A stretch of 64,000 nt of DNA from Chimaeribacter californicus (lineage in GTDB: Bacteria; Pseudomonadota; Gammaproteobacteria; Enterobacterales; Enterobacteriaceae). Both the position numbers and the translations under genes were made by a program. Where the stretch lies: positions 1 to 64,000 of the forward strand of contig NZ_PJZF01000018.1 of NCBI RefSeq assembly GCF_002858675.1. The letters are read 5' to 3'. The notes under the pieces were generated by a model. That model saw only the letters and a program-made list of their open reading frames with translations. It made no database searches and was not told the DNA's origin. Positions 36,445 to 46,251 of this stretch are shown here, piece after piece; the first letter of the stretch is position 1; each line of letters starts with the position of its first letter.

Positions 36445-38097
36445 TCAGGGCGGCGGGGTATGGCACCAGTTGCGCCCGTCCAGCAGGCCGCCGTCCGGCG
36501 AGGTAAAGCCGATGCAGCCCAGTACGCTGTCAAACAGCTTGCCGTGGAACGCCGGTTTTTTCTCCGCCGCCATGCGTTGCAGCTGCGTAAAGGCGGCGCG
36601 GTGGGCCGGTTCGGCCAGGAACGCGTCTGAGGCCCAGACCATGATCGGGATAGTGCGCTGCTCCGGCGGCGCACGGTCACGCGGGGTGCTGTGGAAGTGG
36701 ATGTTGTCGGAGATCGACTCGCCGTGGTCGGAGGCGTAAAACACAATCGCCTTACGGTTACGCACCTGATCAATCACCTGTTTCAGGAAGGCGTCGGTGT
36801 AGAGCACGCTGTTGTCATAGGCGTTGATCATGCTCTGGGTCGAGCAGGCTTCGTCAATGCCCATGCACTCCGGCTGCCAGCGGGCAAAGCTGCGCGGGTA
36901 GCGCTCGGAGTAGAGGTAATGCGACCCTTTGGTATGCAGGATAATCAGGTGGCGGCCGTGCGGGTGGCGTTGCAGCGAGCCCTGCATCTGCCCCACCAGC
37001 AGCATGTCGCCAATCGGTTTACCGGCATTGCGCGCCTGGGTTTCGATGTCATCACGCAGCACATAGCGGTCGGCCAGCGTCTTGCTGTAGAACCAGTCCT
37101 CGGTCTGCATCGCGAACAGTTCGGAGCTGAAGCCCTGGCGTTTCAGCACCGAGAAGACGTTCATCTCTTTCAGCGTACGGGACGGGTCATCCGTGGTGCC
37201 GCCGATGCGCACAAACATACAGCGCAGCGAAAGCTTGGTGGAGGTGTCGCACGAGGTGCCCTGTAACGCCACCAGATTCTTCTCGCGCGACAGGTTCGGC
37301 GTGGTGTCACGCCCATAGCCGTAGAGGCCGAAGTGGTCGCGGCGGGCGCTTTCGCCAATCACAAACACCACGTCGATGTCATCGGCATCTTTGGGCGGCA
37401 GGTAAGTAAAGTGCTTAGACGGGTCGAACAGGTTATTCAGCTCCTCCGGCTGGGTATAGGCGCTGTAGGCAAACAGCCCGAGCGCCGAAAGCCAGTTGGA
37501 GGGCAGATAGGTGCCTGCCACCGTGTCATCATACTGGGCGGCCATTGTGGGGTTGCCGTCCACTTCCAGCACCTCGCCCATCAGCTTCAGCGGCAGCCAG
37601 CAGAACAGCGCCGCCGTGAGCAGCACGCCGGTTTTGCGCAGCAGCAGGCGGCGGCTTACCGGGCGCAAGTCGCCGCCCGGCAGGCGGCTGAGCCAGAGCA
37701 CCGCCAGCGGCGGCAGCCCGGCCACGGCGATCCACAGCAGGAAGTGGTAGCCGATGGAGGCTTTCGACAGGTCGAGGTCGGTGGTCATCACCGCCGCCAG
37801 AATGCCGTAGCCGATATCAACATTAAACACCGCCATGTAATAGCTGGCGGCGGCCGAGGCGAGGATCACAATGGTGGTGAGCAGCCGGAACAGCCAGCGC
37901 CCGGTAAACGAAAACAGCAGACAGAGAAAATAGACCAGCGAAAAGGCCGCCAGCATCTCGGCAGCCAGCGCCAGCGGCGTATCCTGCGGCACCTGGGTAA
38001 AGCGCCGCCAGAACACCGGGGCGTTAAGGATCACCCCGACATAAAAGGCGATAAACAGCATGACCTGCTGTTGGGAAAGCGATCTGAAACGTTGCAT
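36445..38097 (-). CDS. eptB: Kdo(2)-lipid A phosphoethanolamine transferase EptB
   Basis: EptB adds phosphoethanolamine to the outer Kdo of the lipopolysaccharide core. The 550-residue protein closely follows E. coli EptB: five N-terminal helices with SAGASYYM-like SAAASYYMAVFNVDIGYGI and MTTDLDLSKASIGYHFLLW, SYLPSNWLSALGL, and then the periplasmic sulfatase-like domain. Metal and nucleophile regions are FVIGESARRDHFG, SCDTSTKLSLRCMFVR (catalytic threonine) and YASDHGES. It is a single gene. Confidence 0.92.
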   Translation of the reverse strand: MQRFRSLSQQQVMLFIAFYVGVILNAPVFWRRFTQVPQDTPLALAAEMLAAFSLVYFLCLLFSFTGRWLFRLLTTIVILASAAASYYMAVFNVDIGYGILAAVMTTDLDLSKASIGYHFLLWIAVAGLPPLAVLWLSRLPGGDLRPVSRRLLLRKTGVLLTAALFCWLPLKLMGEVLEVDGNPTMAAQYDDTVAGTYLPSNWLSALGLFAYSAYTQPEELNNLFDPSKHFTYLPPKDADDIDVVFVIGESARRDHFGLYGYGRDTTPNLSREKNLVALQGTSCDTSTKLSLRCMFVRIGGTTDDPSRTLKEMNVFSVLKRQGFSSELFAMQTEDWFYSKTLADRYVLRDDIETQARNAGKPIGDMLLVGQMQGSLQRHPHGRHLIILHTKGSHYLYSERYPRSFARWQPECMGIDEACSTQSMINAYDNSVLYTDAFLKQVIDQVRNRKAIVFYASDHGESISDNIHFHSTPRDRAPPEQRTIPIMVWASDAFLAEPAHRAAFTQLQRMAAEKKPAFHGKLFDSVLGCIGFTSPDGGLLDGRNWCHTPPP

Positions 38098-38233
38098 GGT
38101 GACCTGTGACCGGAGGGTGGTGGTTGTTCTGTACCCCGCACGTGCGCGCAGTAATGTTTAAGATATATGACAACGCGCGCGCTTTTGCCAACCTCCCGGG
38201 CCATCCACCTGAAAATTCAGTGCATTCTTAGGG

Positions 38234-39616
38234 TTAAGCCGGAAACCAGAGCGTAAAGCGTACCCGGCCCGGTGTGCTGCAATCCGGGGTGACGCGGCCC
38301 TGATGCAGATCCATGATCGCGCGGACAATCGCCAGCCCCAGGCCGTTGGCCGCGCCGTCACTGCGGGCGGCGTCGGCACGGTAGAAGCGGTCAAACAGCT
38401 TTGCCTGCTGCACCGGGGGGATCGGCGCGCCGCAGTTATCAACGTGCAGCGCCACCCCGCCCGCCTGCGGTGCGATGGTCAGCGCAATGTCGCTCTCCGG
38501 CTCGCCGTAGCGGATGGCGTTCGCCACCAGGTTGCTCAGGGCGCGCTGTACCATCATCGCATCAGCGGTGATCTGCGCGTCCCCGTGGCAGCTCAGCGTC
38601 ATGCCGCGCTCGGCGGCCACTCCTTCGAAGTAGTCACAGATGCGTTGCGTCTCCTGCGACAGGGCCAGCGCCACCGGCTTCACCACCGACTGCGCATGGC
38701 TGGCGCGCGCCAGGAACAGGATGTTTTCCACCATGCGCGAGATGCGCTCCAGCTCCTCCATATTATTCGCCAGCAGCGTCTCATACTCGGCGGCGCTGCG
38801 CGGCTGGTAGAGCGCCACCTGGCAATGGCCCATCAGCGCGTTGACCGGCGTGCGGATCTCATGCGCCAGATCGGCAGAGAACTGCGTCAGCCGCTGGTAG
38901 CCCTCGTCCAGCCGGTCCAGCATCGCATTGAAGGCGCGGGTCATCTGTCGCAGCTCCGGCGGCGCATCCTGCTCGCTCAGCCGGTGGCTGAGGCTGGCCG
39001 GGTGGATCGCCGCCATCTCACGCGCCATGCGCCGCAGCGGCCGCAGCCCCCGCCGCAGCACCAGATAGCCCAGCATCGCAATCAGCGTGAACGCCCCCAG
39101 CACCGCGCCCACCAGCCGCCAGCGGAATGCGGCCAGCAGGTGCTGCTCGTTGACCATCAGGTGCGCGGCGGTGATCTCCAGCATCCGCCCATCCGCCAGC
39201 CGCACGTCCGCCACCAGGTAGCGCACCGGCACGCCATCGGGCGTGACCACCGCGTGTACCGCCGACAGCGCCAGCGGCCGGTCAGCCGGCAGCGACGCCA
39301 CCGGCGGCAGCGTGAGGTGCGACGGGTTGACGTTGATCAGCGTCGCGCCCTGATGCAGCCGGAAGCGGATCACGTCGCGCTCGTTGCCCATCATGTTCTC
39401 AAACAGCCCCGGGTTCTGGCTGAGCTGCGGCAGCGGGAAATCGTCTGCCAGCAGGTGGCGGAAATACTGCACCCGGCCGATCACCTGATACTCACTGCGC
39501 CGCGCCAGCTCCTGGGCCATCTGGCCATAGAGCCACACGCCCACCGCACTGAGCACTAATGAGGCCACCAGCGCAAACAGCAGCGTGCTGCGCAGCGTCA
39601 GGGAGACCGGCCTCAT
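38234..39616 (-). CDS. Sensor histidine kinase, CusS/HprS-like
   Basis: This 460-residue kinase has two membrane helices (about 11-30 and 167-188) flanking a periplasmic sensor of about 135 residues, then a HAMP segment. The phospho-acceptor region is [12 protein letters not shown] with His252. The ATPase domain has N-box [13 protein letters not shown] and G-box [17 protein letters not shown]. Architecture and motifs fit the heavy-metal/HOCl sensor group (CusS, HprS). Its start overlaps the response regulator stop as ATGA. The divergent operon encodes an MsrPQ-like redox pair, so the signal may be oxidative rather than copper. Confidence 0.88.
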   Translation of the reverse strand: MRPVSLTLRSTLLFALVASLVLSAVGVWLYGQMAQELARRSEYQVIGRVQYFRHLLADDFPLPQLSQNPGLFENMMGNERDVIRFRLHQGATLINVNPSHLTLPPVASLPADRPLALSAVHAVVTPDGVPVRYLVADVRLADGRMLEITAAHLMVNEQHLLAAFRWRLVGAVLGAFTLIAMLGYLVLRRGLRPLRRMAREMAAIHPASLSHRLSEQDAPPELRQMTRAFNAMLDRLDEGYQRLTQFSADLAHEIRTPVNALMGHCQVALYQPRSAAEYETLLANNMEELERISRMVENILFLARASHAQSVVKPVALALSQETQRICDYFEGVAAERGMTLSCHGDAQITADAMMVQRALSNLVANAIRYGEPESDIALTIAPQAGGVALHVDNCGAPIPPVQQAKLFDRFYRADAARSDGAANGLGLAIVRAIMDLHQGRVTPDCSTPGRVRFTLWFPA

Positions 39617-40284
39617 GGCCGCACCTCGCACACATAACCGATGCCGCGCACTGTATGGATCAGCTTGGGTTCCCAGTCTCGGTCGATTTTGGCGCGCAGC
39701 CGTTTCACCGCCACGTCCACCACGTTGGTGTCACTGTCAAAGTTCATGTCCCACACCTGTGAGGCGATCAGCGTGCGCGACAGCACTTCGCCCTCGCGGC
39801 GCAGCAGCAGGTGCAGCAACATAAACTCTTTGTTGGTCAGGGTGATCAGCTGCTCCTGCCGCGTTACCCGGCGGCGCAGCACATCCACTTCCAGGTCGGC
39901 CAGCGTATAGAAATCCGCCTCGCGCACGGTGCCGCGCCGCAACAGGGTGCGCAGCCGCAGCAGCAGCTCGGTAAAGGAGAACGGCTTGATCAGGTAGTCA
40001 TCCGCCCCCAGCTCCAGCCCGCGGATGCGATCCTGCACCGCGTCACGCGCGGTCAGGAACAGCACCGGCACCTCATGCTTTTTACGCAGCACTTCCATGA
40101 CCTGCCAGCCGTTCAGCCCCGGCAGCATCACGTCAAGCACGATAGCGTCAAAACTTTGCTCCAGCGCCAGAAACAGGCCGTCGGTGCCGTTGCGTGCCAG
40201 ATCCACGCAGTAGCCCGCCTCGGTTAGCCCTTTTTTCAGGTAGTCCCCGGTGCTGGTGTCATCTTCTACAACCAATATGCGCAT
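39613..40284 (-). CDS. OmpR-family response regulator, CusR/HprR-like
   Basis: This 223-residue regulator has an N-terminal receiver with acidic VEDD, phospho-acceptor Asp51 ([10 protein letters not shown]), Thr in FLTARD and Lys in IKPFSF, followed by a winged-helix DNA-binding domain ending [28 protein letters not shown]. Its wording is close to CusR/HprR. The ATG at 40284 is chosen at [10 protein letters not shown] perfect CusR/HprR-type box lies 58 bases upstream, toward the divergent operon, so it probably controls both directions. Confidence 0.9.
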   Translation of the reverse strand: MRILVVEDDTSTGDYLKKGLTEAGYCVDLARNGTDGLFLALEQSFDAIVLDVMLPGLNGWQVMEVLRKKHEVPVLFLTARDAVQDRIRGLELGADDYLIKPFSFTELLLRLRTLLRRGTVREADFYTLADLEVDVLRRRVTRQEQLITLTNKEFMLLHLLLRREGEVLSRTLIASQVWDMNFDSDTNVVDVAVKRLRAKIDRDWEPKLIHTVRGIGYVCEVRP

Positions 40285-40341
40285 TGTATGTATACCCACG
40301 GTTTAATCATTCAATTCTATCAGTTTGCCGCCCGGCATTTG

Positions 40342-40357
40342 ATGACAATATTGTCAT
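40342..40357. promoter_or_regulatory. CusR/HprR-type box
   Basis: ATGACAATATTGTCAT is a perfect 16-base palindrome between the two-component genes and the divergent redox operon. It equals the core of the E. coli CusR box (ATGACAA-N2-TTGTCAT). A half-site-like GGTCAT follows at 40363-40368. Confidence 0.8.
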
Positions 40358-40449
40358 GCTGCGGTCATCTGCCGGTGCCGGTTAACTTGGCAGGATGAAC
40401 TACCGAACGGCGGCCACCCGGCCACCGCGATTGCCAAGGAGAAGTCACC

Positions 40450-41085
40450 ATGTCTGTCCTGTCCCGTTTTAATACCGCCCGCCTGACGTCCGCCCTGCTC
40501 GCCTCGCTGCTGCTCGGCAGCGCCGCCCACGCTGCCCCGGCCAATGACATCATCAAGCCGGTGCGCGGCACGCTGACGCAGGTCAGCGACCACGACCTGA
40601 CCCTGACTGACCGCCGCGGCGGCACGCTGAACGTCGGGCTGACTGACCAGACCAAAGTGAACAGTGTCGCGACCGGCAAACTCAGTGACATCCAGCCGGA
40701 CAGCTTTATCGGCACCGCCGCCGTACCGCAGCCGGACGGCAGCCTGAAAGCGCTGGAAGTGCATGTGTTCGCCCCGAGCCTGCGCGGCTCCGGGGAAGGC
40801 TTTAACCCGTTTGAATCCGCAGACGGCAAGGTCAACACCATGACCAACGGCACCGTGGGCAAGCTGGTGCAGGCCAATGGCCGTACCCTGACCGTGACCT
40901 ACCACAATGAGCAGAAAACCGTACTGGTACCGGATGATGTGCCGGTGGTGACCATTGCACCGGGCGACCGCAGCCTGCTGAAACCGGGTGCCCATGTGGT
41001 GCTGTTCGCCATGAAAGATGCACAGGGCAAACTGGTGGCGCGCGGTATTGCCGCCGGGAAAGACGGCACCGTGCCGCCGATGTAA
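40450..41085 (+). CDS. Secreted periplasmic protein of unknown function (DUF5666-like repeats)
   Basis: This 211-residue precursor has a signal peptide ending SAAHAAP. The mature part has two repeated beta-rich modules, each starting VRGTLTQVSDHDLTLTDR or NGTVGKLVQANGRTLTVTY, of the small OB-like type seen in DUF5666-class proteins. No catalytic motif is seen. It is the first gene of an operon with cytochrome b561 and a molybdopterin enzyme, preceded by AAGGAG. It could help deliver or sense the substrate, but no function can be assigned. Confidence 0.6.
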   Translation: MSVLSRFNTARLTSALLASLLLGSAAHAAPANDIIKPVRGTLTQVSDHDLTLTDRRGGTLNVGLTDQTKVNSVATGKLSDIQPDSFIGTAAVPQPDGSLKALEVHVFAPSLRGSGEGFNPFESADGKVNTMTNGTVGKLVQANGRTLTVTYHNEQKTVLVPDDVPVVTIAPGDRSLLKPGAHVVLFAMKDAQGKLVARGIAAGKDGTVPPM

Positions 41086-41104
41086 TCCGGCTGAGGAGAA
41101 CATC

Positions 41105-41719
41105 ATGGCCGTTTCCGTTTCCCGCCCGGTGCACCCCTGGCTGGTGCGCCTGTGCCACTGGCTGAATGTGTTTGCCATGGTCTGCATGGTGATGAGCGGC
41201 TGGGGCATCTACAACGCCTCGCCGCTGTTTGGCTTCACCTTCCCGCCCGCCGCCACGCTGGGCGGCTGGCTTGGCGGGGCCATCGCCTGGCACCTGGCGG
41301 TGATGTGGCTGCTGGCCGCCAACGCGCTGGTTTACCTGCTGTGGGGTGCTGCCAGGGGCCACTTCCGCCGCCGCTTCTTCCCGCTGTCACCGCGTGCGGT
41401 ATGGCAGGACACCCGGCAGGCGCTGACGTTCCGGCTGCCGCACCGGCTGGGGCAGTACAACGCGGTGCAGAAAGCGATGTACCTCGGCGTACTGCTGCTC
41501 GGGGCGCTGCTGGTGCTTTCCGGCCTCGCGATTTGGAAGCCGGTGCAGTTCAGCGGGCTGGTGGCGTTGCTCGGCGGCTTCGGCTGGACGCGTTACGTCC
41601 ACTTTTACGCCATGAGCGGCATCGTGCTGTTTGTGGTGGTCCATGTCCTGATGGTGCTGCTGGTGCCGAAAACCCTGCCGGCGATGATTACCGGCGGCAA
41701 GGAGCCGAGTGATGAGTAA
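41105..41719 (+). CDS. Cytochrome b561-type membrane subunit
   Basis: This 204-residue membrane protein of the Ni/Fe-hydrogenase cytochrome b/b561 superfamily has four or five helices. Candidate haem ligands are His in RLCHWLNVF (helix 1), His in AIAWHLAVMW (helix 2), His in RYVHFYAMSG and His in VVVHVLMVLL. The ATG at 41105 follows GAGGAG. The last eight bases overlap the start of the molybdopterin oxidoreductase, so it probably passes quinol electrons to that partner, much as MsrQ serves MsrP. Confidence 0.82.
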   Translation: MAVSVSRPVHPWLVRLCHWLNVFAMVCMVMSGWGIYNASPLFGFTFPPAATLGGWLGGAIAWHLAVMWLLAANALVYLLWGAARGHFRRRFFPLSPRAVWQDTRQALTFRLPHRLGQYNAVQKAMYLGVLLLGALLVLSGLAIWKPVQFSGLVALLGGFGWTRYVHFYAMSGIVLFVVVHVLMVLLVPKTLPAMITGGKEPSDE

Positions 41720-42470
41720 AAAAGAGCGCAGGCTGGTGCTGGAACCTGACCAGCGTAAACAGCTGGTAAACCTGCAACGCCGGATGCTGCTGCGCGGCGG
41801 TCTGACGCTGGGGGCGGTGTCGATGCTGACCGGCTGCAATTTGCAGGACGGCGACAGCGTGGACAAGGTATTGTGGTCGATGTCGCGCTGGAACGACCGG
41901 GTGCAGGCGTGGCTGTTCCACGGCCAGAAATTGGCGCAGACCTACACCCCGGCGGAGATCACCCGGCCGTTCCCGTTCAACGCCTACTACCCGGAGTACA
42001 ATGTACCGGCGGTGGATCTGGCGACCTGGAAACTGGAGGTCAGCGGGCGGGTGCAGGATAAAACCCCCTGGACGCTGGACCGCCTGAAGGCCCTGCCGCA
42101 GGCCAGCCAGATTACCCGGCTTATCTGCATAGAAGGGTGGAGCGCCATCGGCCAGTGGGGCGGCGTGCCGCTGCGCACCTTCCTGCAACGCATCGGGGCC
42201 GATACGCGGGCGAAGTTTGTGGGGTTCCACTGTGCAGACCGCTACTACACCAGCATCGACATGGCCACTGCACTGCACCCGCAGACGCTGCTGGCACTCG
42301 ATTTTGGCGGTGAGGCGCTGGCGGATGATTACGGTTTCCCGCTGCGGTTACGGATGCCGACCAAACTCGGCTTCAAGAATGCCAAACATATCGCGGCCAT
42401 CAGCGTTACCAACGACTACCCCGGCGGCTACTGGGAAGATCAGGGCTACAATTGGTTCAGCGGCATCTGA
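41712..42470 (+). CDS. Sulfite-oxidase-family molybdopterin oxidoreductase, probable Tat-exported
   Basis: The 252-residue protein has an N-terminal twin-arginine-like segment (NLQRRMLLRGG, about 20-30), a hydrophobic stretch and a lipobox-like LTGC with Cys42. The enzyme may therefore be exported by Tat and anchored as a lipoprotein. The molybdopterin-ligand cysteine is probably Cys139 in RLICIEGWSAIGQW. WKLEVSGRV and GFKNAKHIAAI fit the sulfite oxidase fold (MsrP/YedY relatives). The ATG at 41712 has GGAG seven bases upstream; GTG at 41709 is an alternative. The substrate is unknown; a role in repair or reduction in the periplasm is inferred. Confidence 0.82.
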   Translation: MSKKERRLVLEPDQRKQLVNLQRRMLLRGGLTLGAVSMLTGCNLQDGDSVDKVLWSMSRWNDRVQAWLFHGQKLAQTYTPAEITRPFPFNAYYPEYNVPAVDLATWKLEVSGRVQDKTPWTLDRLKALPQASQITRLICIEGWSAIGQWGGVPLRTFLQRIGADTRAKFVGFHCADRYYTSIDMATALHPQTLLALDFGGEALADDYGFPLRLRMPTKLGFKNAKHIAAISVTNDYPGGYWEDQGYNWFSGI

Positions 42471-42498
42471 CGCGGGCAGGCAATAAACAGCAGAAACA

Positions 42499-42524
42499 AA
42501 AAATCCGCCCGGAGGCGGATTTTT
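42499..42524. terminator. Bidirectional terminator between molybdoenzyme operon and ompX
   Basis: AAAAATCCGCC / GGCGGATTTTT stem with loop CGGA, usable in both directions. Confidence 0.9.
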
Positions 42525-42570
42525 CTTAGACACAGCGAATAATGCGCTGAGGTGCTTCGGCAAAGATGCC

Positions 42571-43104
42571 TTAGAAGCGGTAACCTACACCGGCGATCCA
42601 GGTGCCGACGTCAACGTTACGGATGCGGCTCTGCTCGTAGGACACGTCCAGAGCAACGTTTTCGATCGGGTTGAACTGCAGACCGGCACCGTAGGAGAAG
42701 CCGTAATCGCTGGTGGATTGCTTGTCACGGTTGTCAGCAGTCGCGGCGTTCACCACGTTGTTGTCGAATTTGCCGTAGCCCACACCGATCACGCCGTAGA
42801 TGCTCGCCCAGTCGTTCAGACGGTAAACCGGACCAGCGGTGATGCCGTAATATTGGCCTTTGCGGTATACGTCGGAAGCGGTGTCGTCATGCTCGATGTA
42901 AGTGAAAGAGCCGATCACGCCCAGCGGGTTGGTGTTATCGAAATCGTAACGGTATTTCAGGTTGAAACCGTTAGCTTTGTTCGCTACGCCTTGAGCGTCG
43001 CCCTGTGCGTAACCAGCAGTTACGGTGCTGTCGCCAGCGAATGCGTTAGTTGCGCCAACAGCCAGTACACAAGCCAGAGCGGAAAGACATGCAATTTTTT
43101 TCAT
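42571..43104 (-). CDS. ompX: Outer-membrane protein OmpX
   Basis: OmpX is a small eight-stranded outer-membrane barrel linked to adhesion and stress. The 177-residue precursor has a signal peptide (MKKIACLSALACVLAVGATNAFA), then STVTAGYAQGDAQG, YRYDFDNTNPLGVIGSFTY and a C-terminal GVGYRF ending in Phe. The ATG at 43104 is preferred to one two codons upstream, as it matches OmpX starts. It has its own terminator. Confidence 0.95.
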   Translation of the reverse strand: MKKIACLSALACVLAVGATNAFAGDSTVTAGYAQGDAQGVANKANGFNLKYRYDFDNTNPLGVIGSFTYIEHDDTASDVYRKGQYYGITAGPVYRLNDWASIYGVIGVGYGKFDNNVVNAATADNRDKQSTSDYGFSYGAGLQFNPIENVALDVSYEQSRIRNVDVGTWIAGVGYRF

Positions 43105-43472
43105 AACCACCTCAAATGAGAAAATTAATTACCTTCACGACAAAAATATAACAAAGATCTGGCGGAAACTCTGCCTGAGATAAGGTGTCTAAGCCGTGTT
43201 ATGGTGTAACAGGAAATTTCCAATCGGTTCTATCCAATTAATTTGAAAGCCTTTTTTTGCCATCAAATTATAAGGCAATCTTATTGAACTTTTTAGCCAA
43301 TACAGATAATTCCTAAAAATTTGGTCAGCATTCATGCGATTTTTCCCAAACTGTAAACGGCTGTTTAACATTCAATTGACGTATTTTTACACTTCACGCT
43401 GTGCCCGCCCTCCCTTACACTGAGCCGACCTGCCCACTGACCGGGTATCCTGTGGATTTGAAAAGGAATGCG
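43105..43472. other. ompX/rhtA divergent intergenic region
   Basis: These 368 bases are AT-rich between about 43110 and 43390. They must hold the divergent promoters of ompX and rhtA. I see no gene and no clear operator. Confidence 0.5.
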
Positions 43473-44348
43473 ATGAAATCCCCTGCTTCTATTACGTCTG
43501 CCGCCGGGCCGGCTTCAATGCTGCTGCCGGTTGGCCTGCTGCTGGTCTCGATGGTCTCTATCCAGGGCGGCGCGGCGTTGGCCAAATCGCTGTTTCCGCT
43601 GGTCGGCGCGGCGGGCATTACCGCGCTGCGCCTGGGGCTGGCGACCATTATCCTGTTTGTGATCTTCAAGCCCTGGCGGATGCGGCTGCACGCCGGTAAC
43701 CGGCTGCCGCTGCTCTGTTATGGGCTGGCGCTCGGCACCATGAACTTTTTGTTCTACCAGGCGATCCGCACCGTGCCGCTGGGCGTGGCGGTGGCGCTGG
43801 AGTTCACCGGGCCGCTGGCGCTGGCGATTTGTGGCTCGCGGCGGGCGGTGGATTTCCTCTGGGTGCTGCTGGCGGTGCTGGGGCTGTGGTTCCTGCTGCC
43901 GCTCGGCCATGCGCTGGGCAGCGTTGACCTTAAAGGTGCCCTGCTGGCGCTCGGGGCCGGGGCCTGCTGGGCGTTCTATATTCTGGCCGGGCAGCGCGCC
44001 GGCAGCCACAACGGCCCGGCCACCGTGGCGCTTGGGTCACTGATTGGCGCACTCATCTACTGCCCGATCGGCATTATCGCCAGCGGCAGCGCGCTGTTCG
44101 CCCCGTCATTGCTTCCGCTGGCCCTGGCGCTGGCGGTTCTCTCCAGCGCCCTGCCCTACTCGCTGGAGATGGTGGCGCTGACCAGAATGCCCGCCCGCAC
44201 CTTTGGTACGCTGATGAGCCTGGAACCGGCGCTGGCCGCCTTTTCCGGCATGCTGTTCCTGAATGAGCACCTGAGTGTGATCCAGTGGCTGGCGCTGAGC
44301 GCGATTATCTGCGCCTCTGCCGGGGCGACGCTGACCGCCCGGCGCTGA
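43473..44348 (+). CDS. rhtA: Threonine/homoserine exporter RhtA
   Basis: RhtA is a ten-helix EamA/DMT inner-membrane exporter of threonine and homoserine. The 291-residue protein has two EamA repeats. Recognisable segments are SIQGGAALAKSLFPLVGAAG, LALGTMNFLFYQAIRTVPLG, VALEFTGPLALA and SLEPALAAFSGMLFLNE. The ATG at 43473 follows AAAAGGA. It keeps the E. coli position next to ompX and near dps. Confidence 0.93.
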   Translation: MKSPASITSAAGPASMLLPVGLLLVSMVSIQGGAALAKSLFPLVGAAGITALRLGLATIILFVIFKPWRMRLHAGNRLPLLCYGLALGTMNFLFYQAIRTVPLGVAVALEFTGPLALAICGSRRAVDFLWVLLAVLGLWFLLPLGHALGSVDLKGALLALGAGACWAFYILAGQRAGSHNGPATVALGSLIGALIYCPIGIIASGSALFAPSLLPLALALAVLSSALPYSLEMVALTRMPARTFGTLMSLEPALAAFSGMLFLNEHLSVIQWLALSAIICASAGATLTARR

Positions 44349-44406
44349 TCCGGTGAAAGCGATCTACGCTTGTTAAGACACCTACCTCTATTAACAGGAG
44401 ATCACT

Positions 44407-45183
44407 ATGCCGGATTGGAACCCTGAGCTTTACCGCCAGTTTGAAGCAGAACGTACCCGGCCCGCCCAGGAGCTGCTGGCGCGGGTCACAGGCCAGAGCG
44501 CCCGCCATATCACCGATTTGGGCTGCGGGCCCGGCAACTCCACCGAGCTGCTGAAACAGCGCTTTCCGCAAGCGGCCCTCACCGGCATTGATACCTCCGG
44601 CACCATGCTGGAGAGCGCGCGCACCCGCCTGCCCGGCTGCGCCTTTGAACAGGCGGATATCGCCCAGTGGCAACCCGCCGCGCCGCAAGACCTGATCTAC
44701 GCCAATGCATCGCTGCAATGGCTGCCTGACCACCAGACCCTGCTGCCGCGCCTGATGGGCCACCTGGCCCCGGGCGGCACGCTGGCGGTGCAGATGCCGG
44801 ATAACCGCAACGAACCGACCCACCGCCTGATGCGTGAAGTCGCGGCGCGGGAGCCGTGGAAGGCGAAGATTGGCGATGCGGCCGCTGTCCGGGTCAGCAT
44901 TCTGTCCCCCGGCGACTATTACGACCTGCTGGCCCCGCTGGCCGAGAGCGTGGATCTCTGGCGCACCACCTATTTCCACATTTTGCCCTCCTCCGGAGCG
45001 GTAGTGGACTGGGTACGCGCCACCGGCCTGCGCCCGTTCCTGGCACCGCTGGACCACGTGGGCCAACAGACCTTCCTTCAGCACTACCAGTCAGAGATCG
45101 ATCTGGCCTACCCGAAACGCCGTGACGGCAATGTGTTGCTGGCCTTCCCGCGGCTATTTCTGGTCGCCCGCCGCAAAATATAA
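44407..45183 (+). CDS. tam: Trans-aconitate 2-methyltransferase
   Basis: Tam methylates trans-aconitate, an inhibitor of aconitase, using S-adenosylmethionine. The 258-residue protein has [17 protein letters not shown] at the start, SAM motif [14 protein letters not shown] (about 38-50), GIDTSGTML, and [12 protein letters not shown], all typical of Tam. AGGAG precedes the ATG. It follows rhtA by 58 bases and may share its transcript. Confidence 0.93.
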   Translation: MPDWNPELYRQFEAERTRPAQELLARVTGQSARHITDLGCGPGNSTELLKQRFPQAALTGIDTSGTMLESARTRLPGCAFEQADIAQWQPAAPQDLIYANASLQWLPDHQTLLPRLMGHLAPGGTLAVQMPDNRNEPTHRLMREVAAREPWKAKIGDAAAVRVSILSPGDYYDLLAPLAESVDLWRTTYFHILPSSGAVVDWVRATGLRPFLAPLDHVGQQTFLQHYQSEIDLAYPKRRDGNVLLAFPRLFLVARRKI

Positions 45184-45648
45184 TGCGCGGCCTGTCTGCG
45201 GGCTGGCGGGTTATTTCCCCTGCCTGTCAGTGCCTTATTTACCGGGCACGCATGGTTATGTTTTGTTACACAGAAGTGAATTTATTCTGACAATGGCGCG
45301 GGCATTATTGCGTTTAAGGCAATTCTTAAAAATCAGTCATTTTTATTCTCAACAGCCGTTTAGAAAAATAATGTTTCTGGCGGGCATTTAAAATTAATAC
45401 CACGAAAAAACAAAAAGTTATAAAAATATGTACCCGAAGAGGTTGAATTCTTTGTTGGCCGCCCTTAGGTTTATTAGCAGCAGCGTGATTGCACTGAAAA
45501 AATCATGACGCTGGAAAAGGAGAGGATGCCGAAGCCTATTACTGTGATAGGTGCTACCACGGGCAATCATTTCCGGCAGACGTTAAAAAGGTTGCTATAC
45601 TTAACCCCAGTATTGAATCCGCAACCGACAATCAAGAGGATAACTATT
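45184..45648. other. tam/dps intergenic region
   Basis: These 465 bases are AT-rich in the middle (about 45280-45440). The dps promoter lies at the right end. A frame open from 45505 runs into dps in phase, with an AAGGAG-like site before ATG 45526. Since the dps promoter lies inside it, translation from there is unlikely. Confidence 0.5.
45595..45601 (+). promoter_or_regulatory. Probable sigma-S/sigma-70 -10 element of dps
   Basis: CTATACT followed by TAA is the extended -10 motif seen at E. coli dps. It is 48 bases upstream of the dps ATG. Confidence 0.6.
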
Positions 45649-46152
45649 ATGAGTACCGCTAAACTGGTAAAAACGAATTCTTCTGAACTCCTCTATACGC
45701 GTAACGACGTAGACGAAAACGTCAAAATTGAAACCATCAAGATTCTGAACCGTCTGGTCGCGCAATTTATTGATCTCTCTTTGATCACCAAACAGGCGCA
45801 CTGGAACATGCGCGGCGGCAACTTTATCGGTGTGCATGAGATGCTGGACGGCTTCCGTACCACCATCACTGACCATCAGGATACGCTGGCAGAACGTGTT
45901 GTTCAGCTGGGCGGCGTGGCGCTGGGTACCGTACAGATCGTTAATGATCAGACCCCGCTGAAAAGCTACCCGACCAATATCCACAGCGTGCAGGAACATG
46001 TCAAAGCGCTGGCTGACCGCTATGCCGTGACCGCGAACGAAACCCGTAAAGCGATTACCCAGGTGCAGGACGAAGACACCGCTGACATCCTGACCGCCGC
46101 GTCCCGTGACCTGGACAAATTCCTGTGGTTCATTGAATCCAACATCGAATAA
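45649..46152 (+). CDS. dps: DNA-protecting ferritin-like protein Dps
   Basis: Dps forms dodecamers that oxidise and store iron and coat DNA in stationary phase and oxidative stress. The 167-residue protein equals E. coli length. Ferroxidase residues lie in [15 protein letters not shown] (His) and [20 protein letters not shown] (Asp/Glu). The lysine-containing N-terminal tail (STAKLVKTN) used for DNA binding is present. AGAGGA precedes the ATG. A strong terminator follows. Confidence 0.97.
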   Translation: MSTAKLVKTNSSELLYTRNDVDENVKIETIKILNRLVAQFIDLSLITKQAHWNMRGGNFIGVHEMLDGFRTTITDHQDTLAERVVQLGGVALGTVQIVNDQTPLKSYPTNIHSVQEHVKALADRYAVTANETRKAITQVQDEDTADILTAASRDLDKFLWFIESNIE

Positions 46153-46220
46153 CTGTTTCGCGCCGCGCCACGGCGTTGTAGAACTGTTCTTTGATCGTGA
46201 TGGCCTCCGGGCCGGCCAGA

Positions 46221-46251
46221 CAGGCAACCCATTGGGTTGCCTGTTTTTTTT
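46221..46251 (+). terminator. Terminator of dps
   Basis: Ten-pair stem CAGGCAACCC / GGGTTGCCTG with loop ATT, followed by eight T. Confidence 0.94.

Noticed and set aside
45505-45648. An in-frame N-terminal extension of Dps
   Set aside because: The protein from 45649 has the standard Dps length, and the likely dps promoter lies inside the extension.
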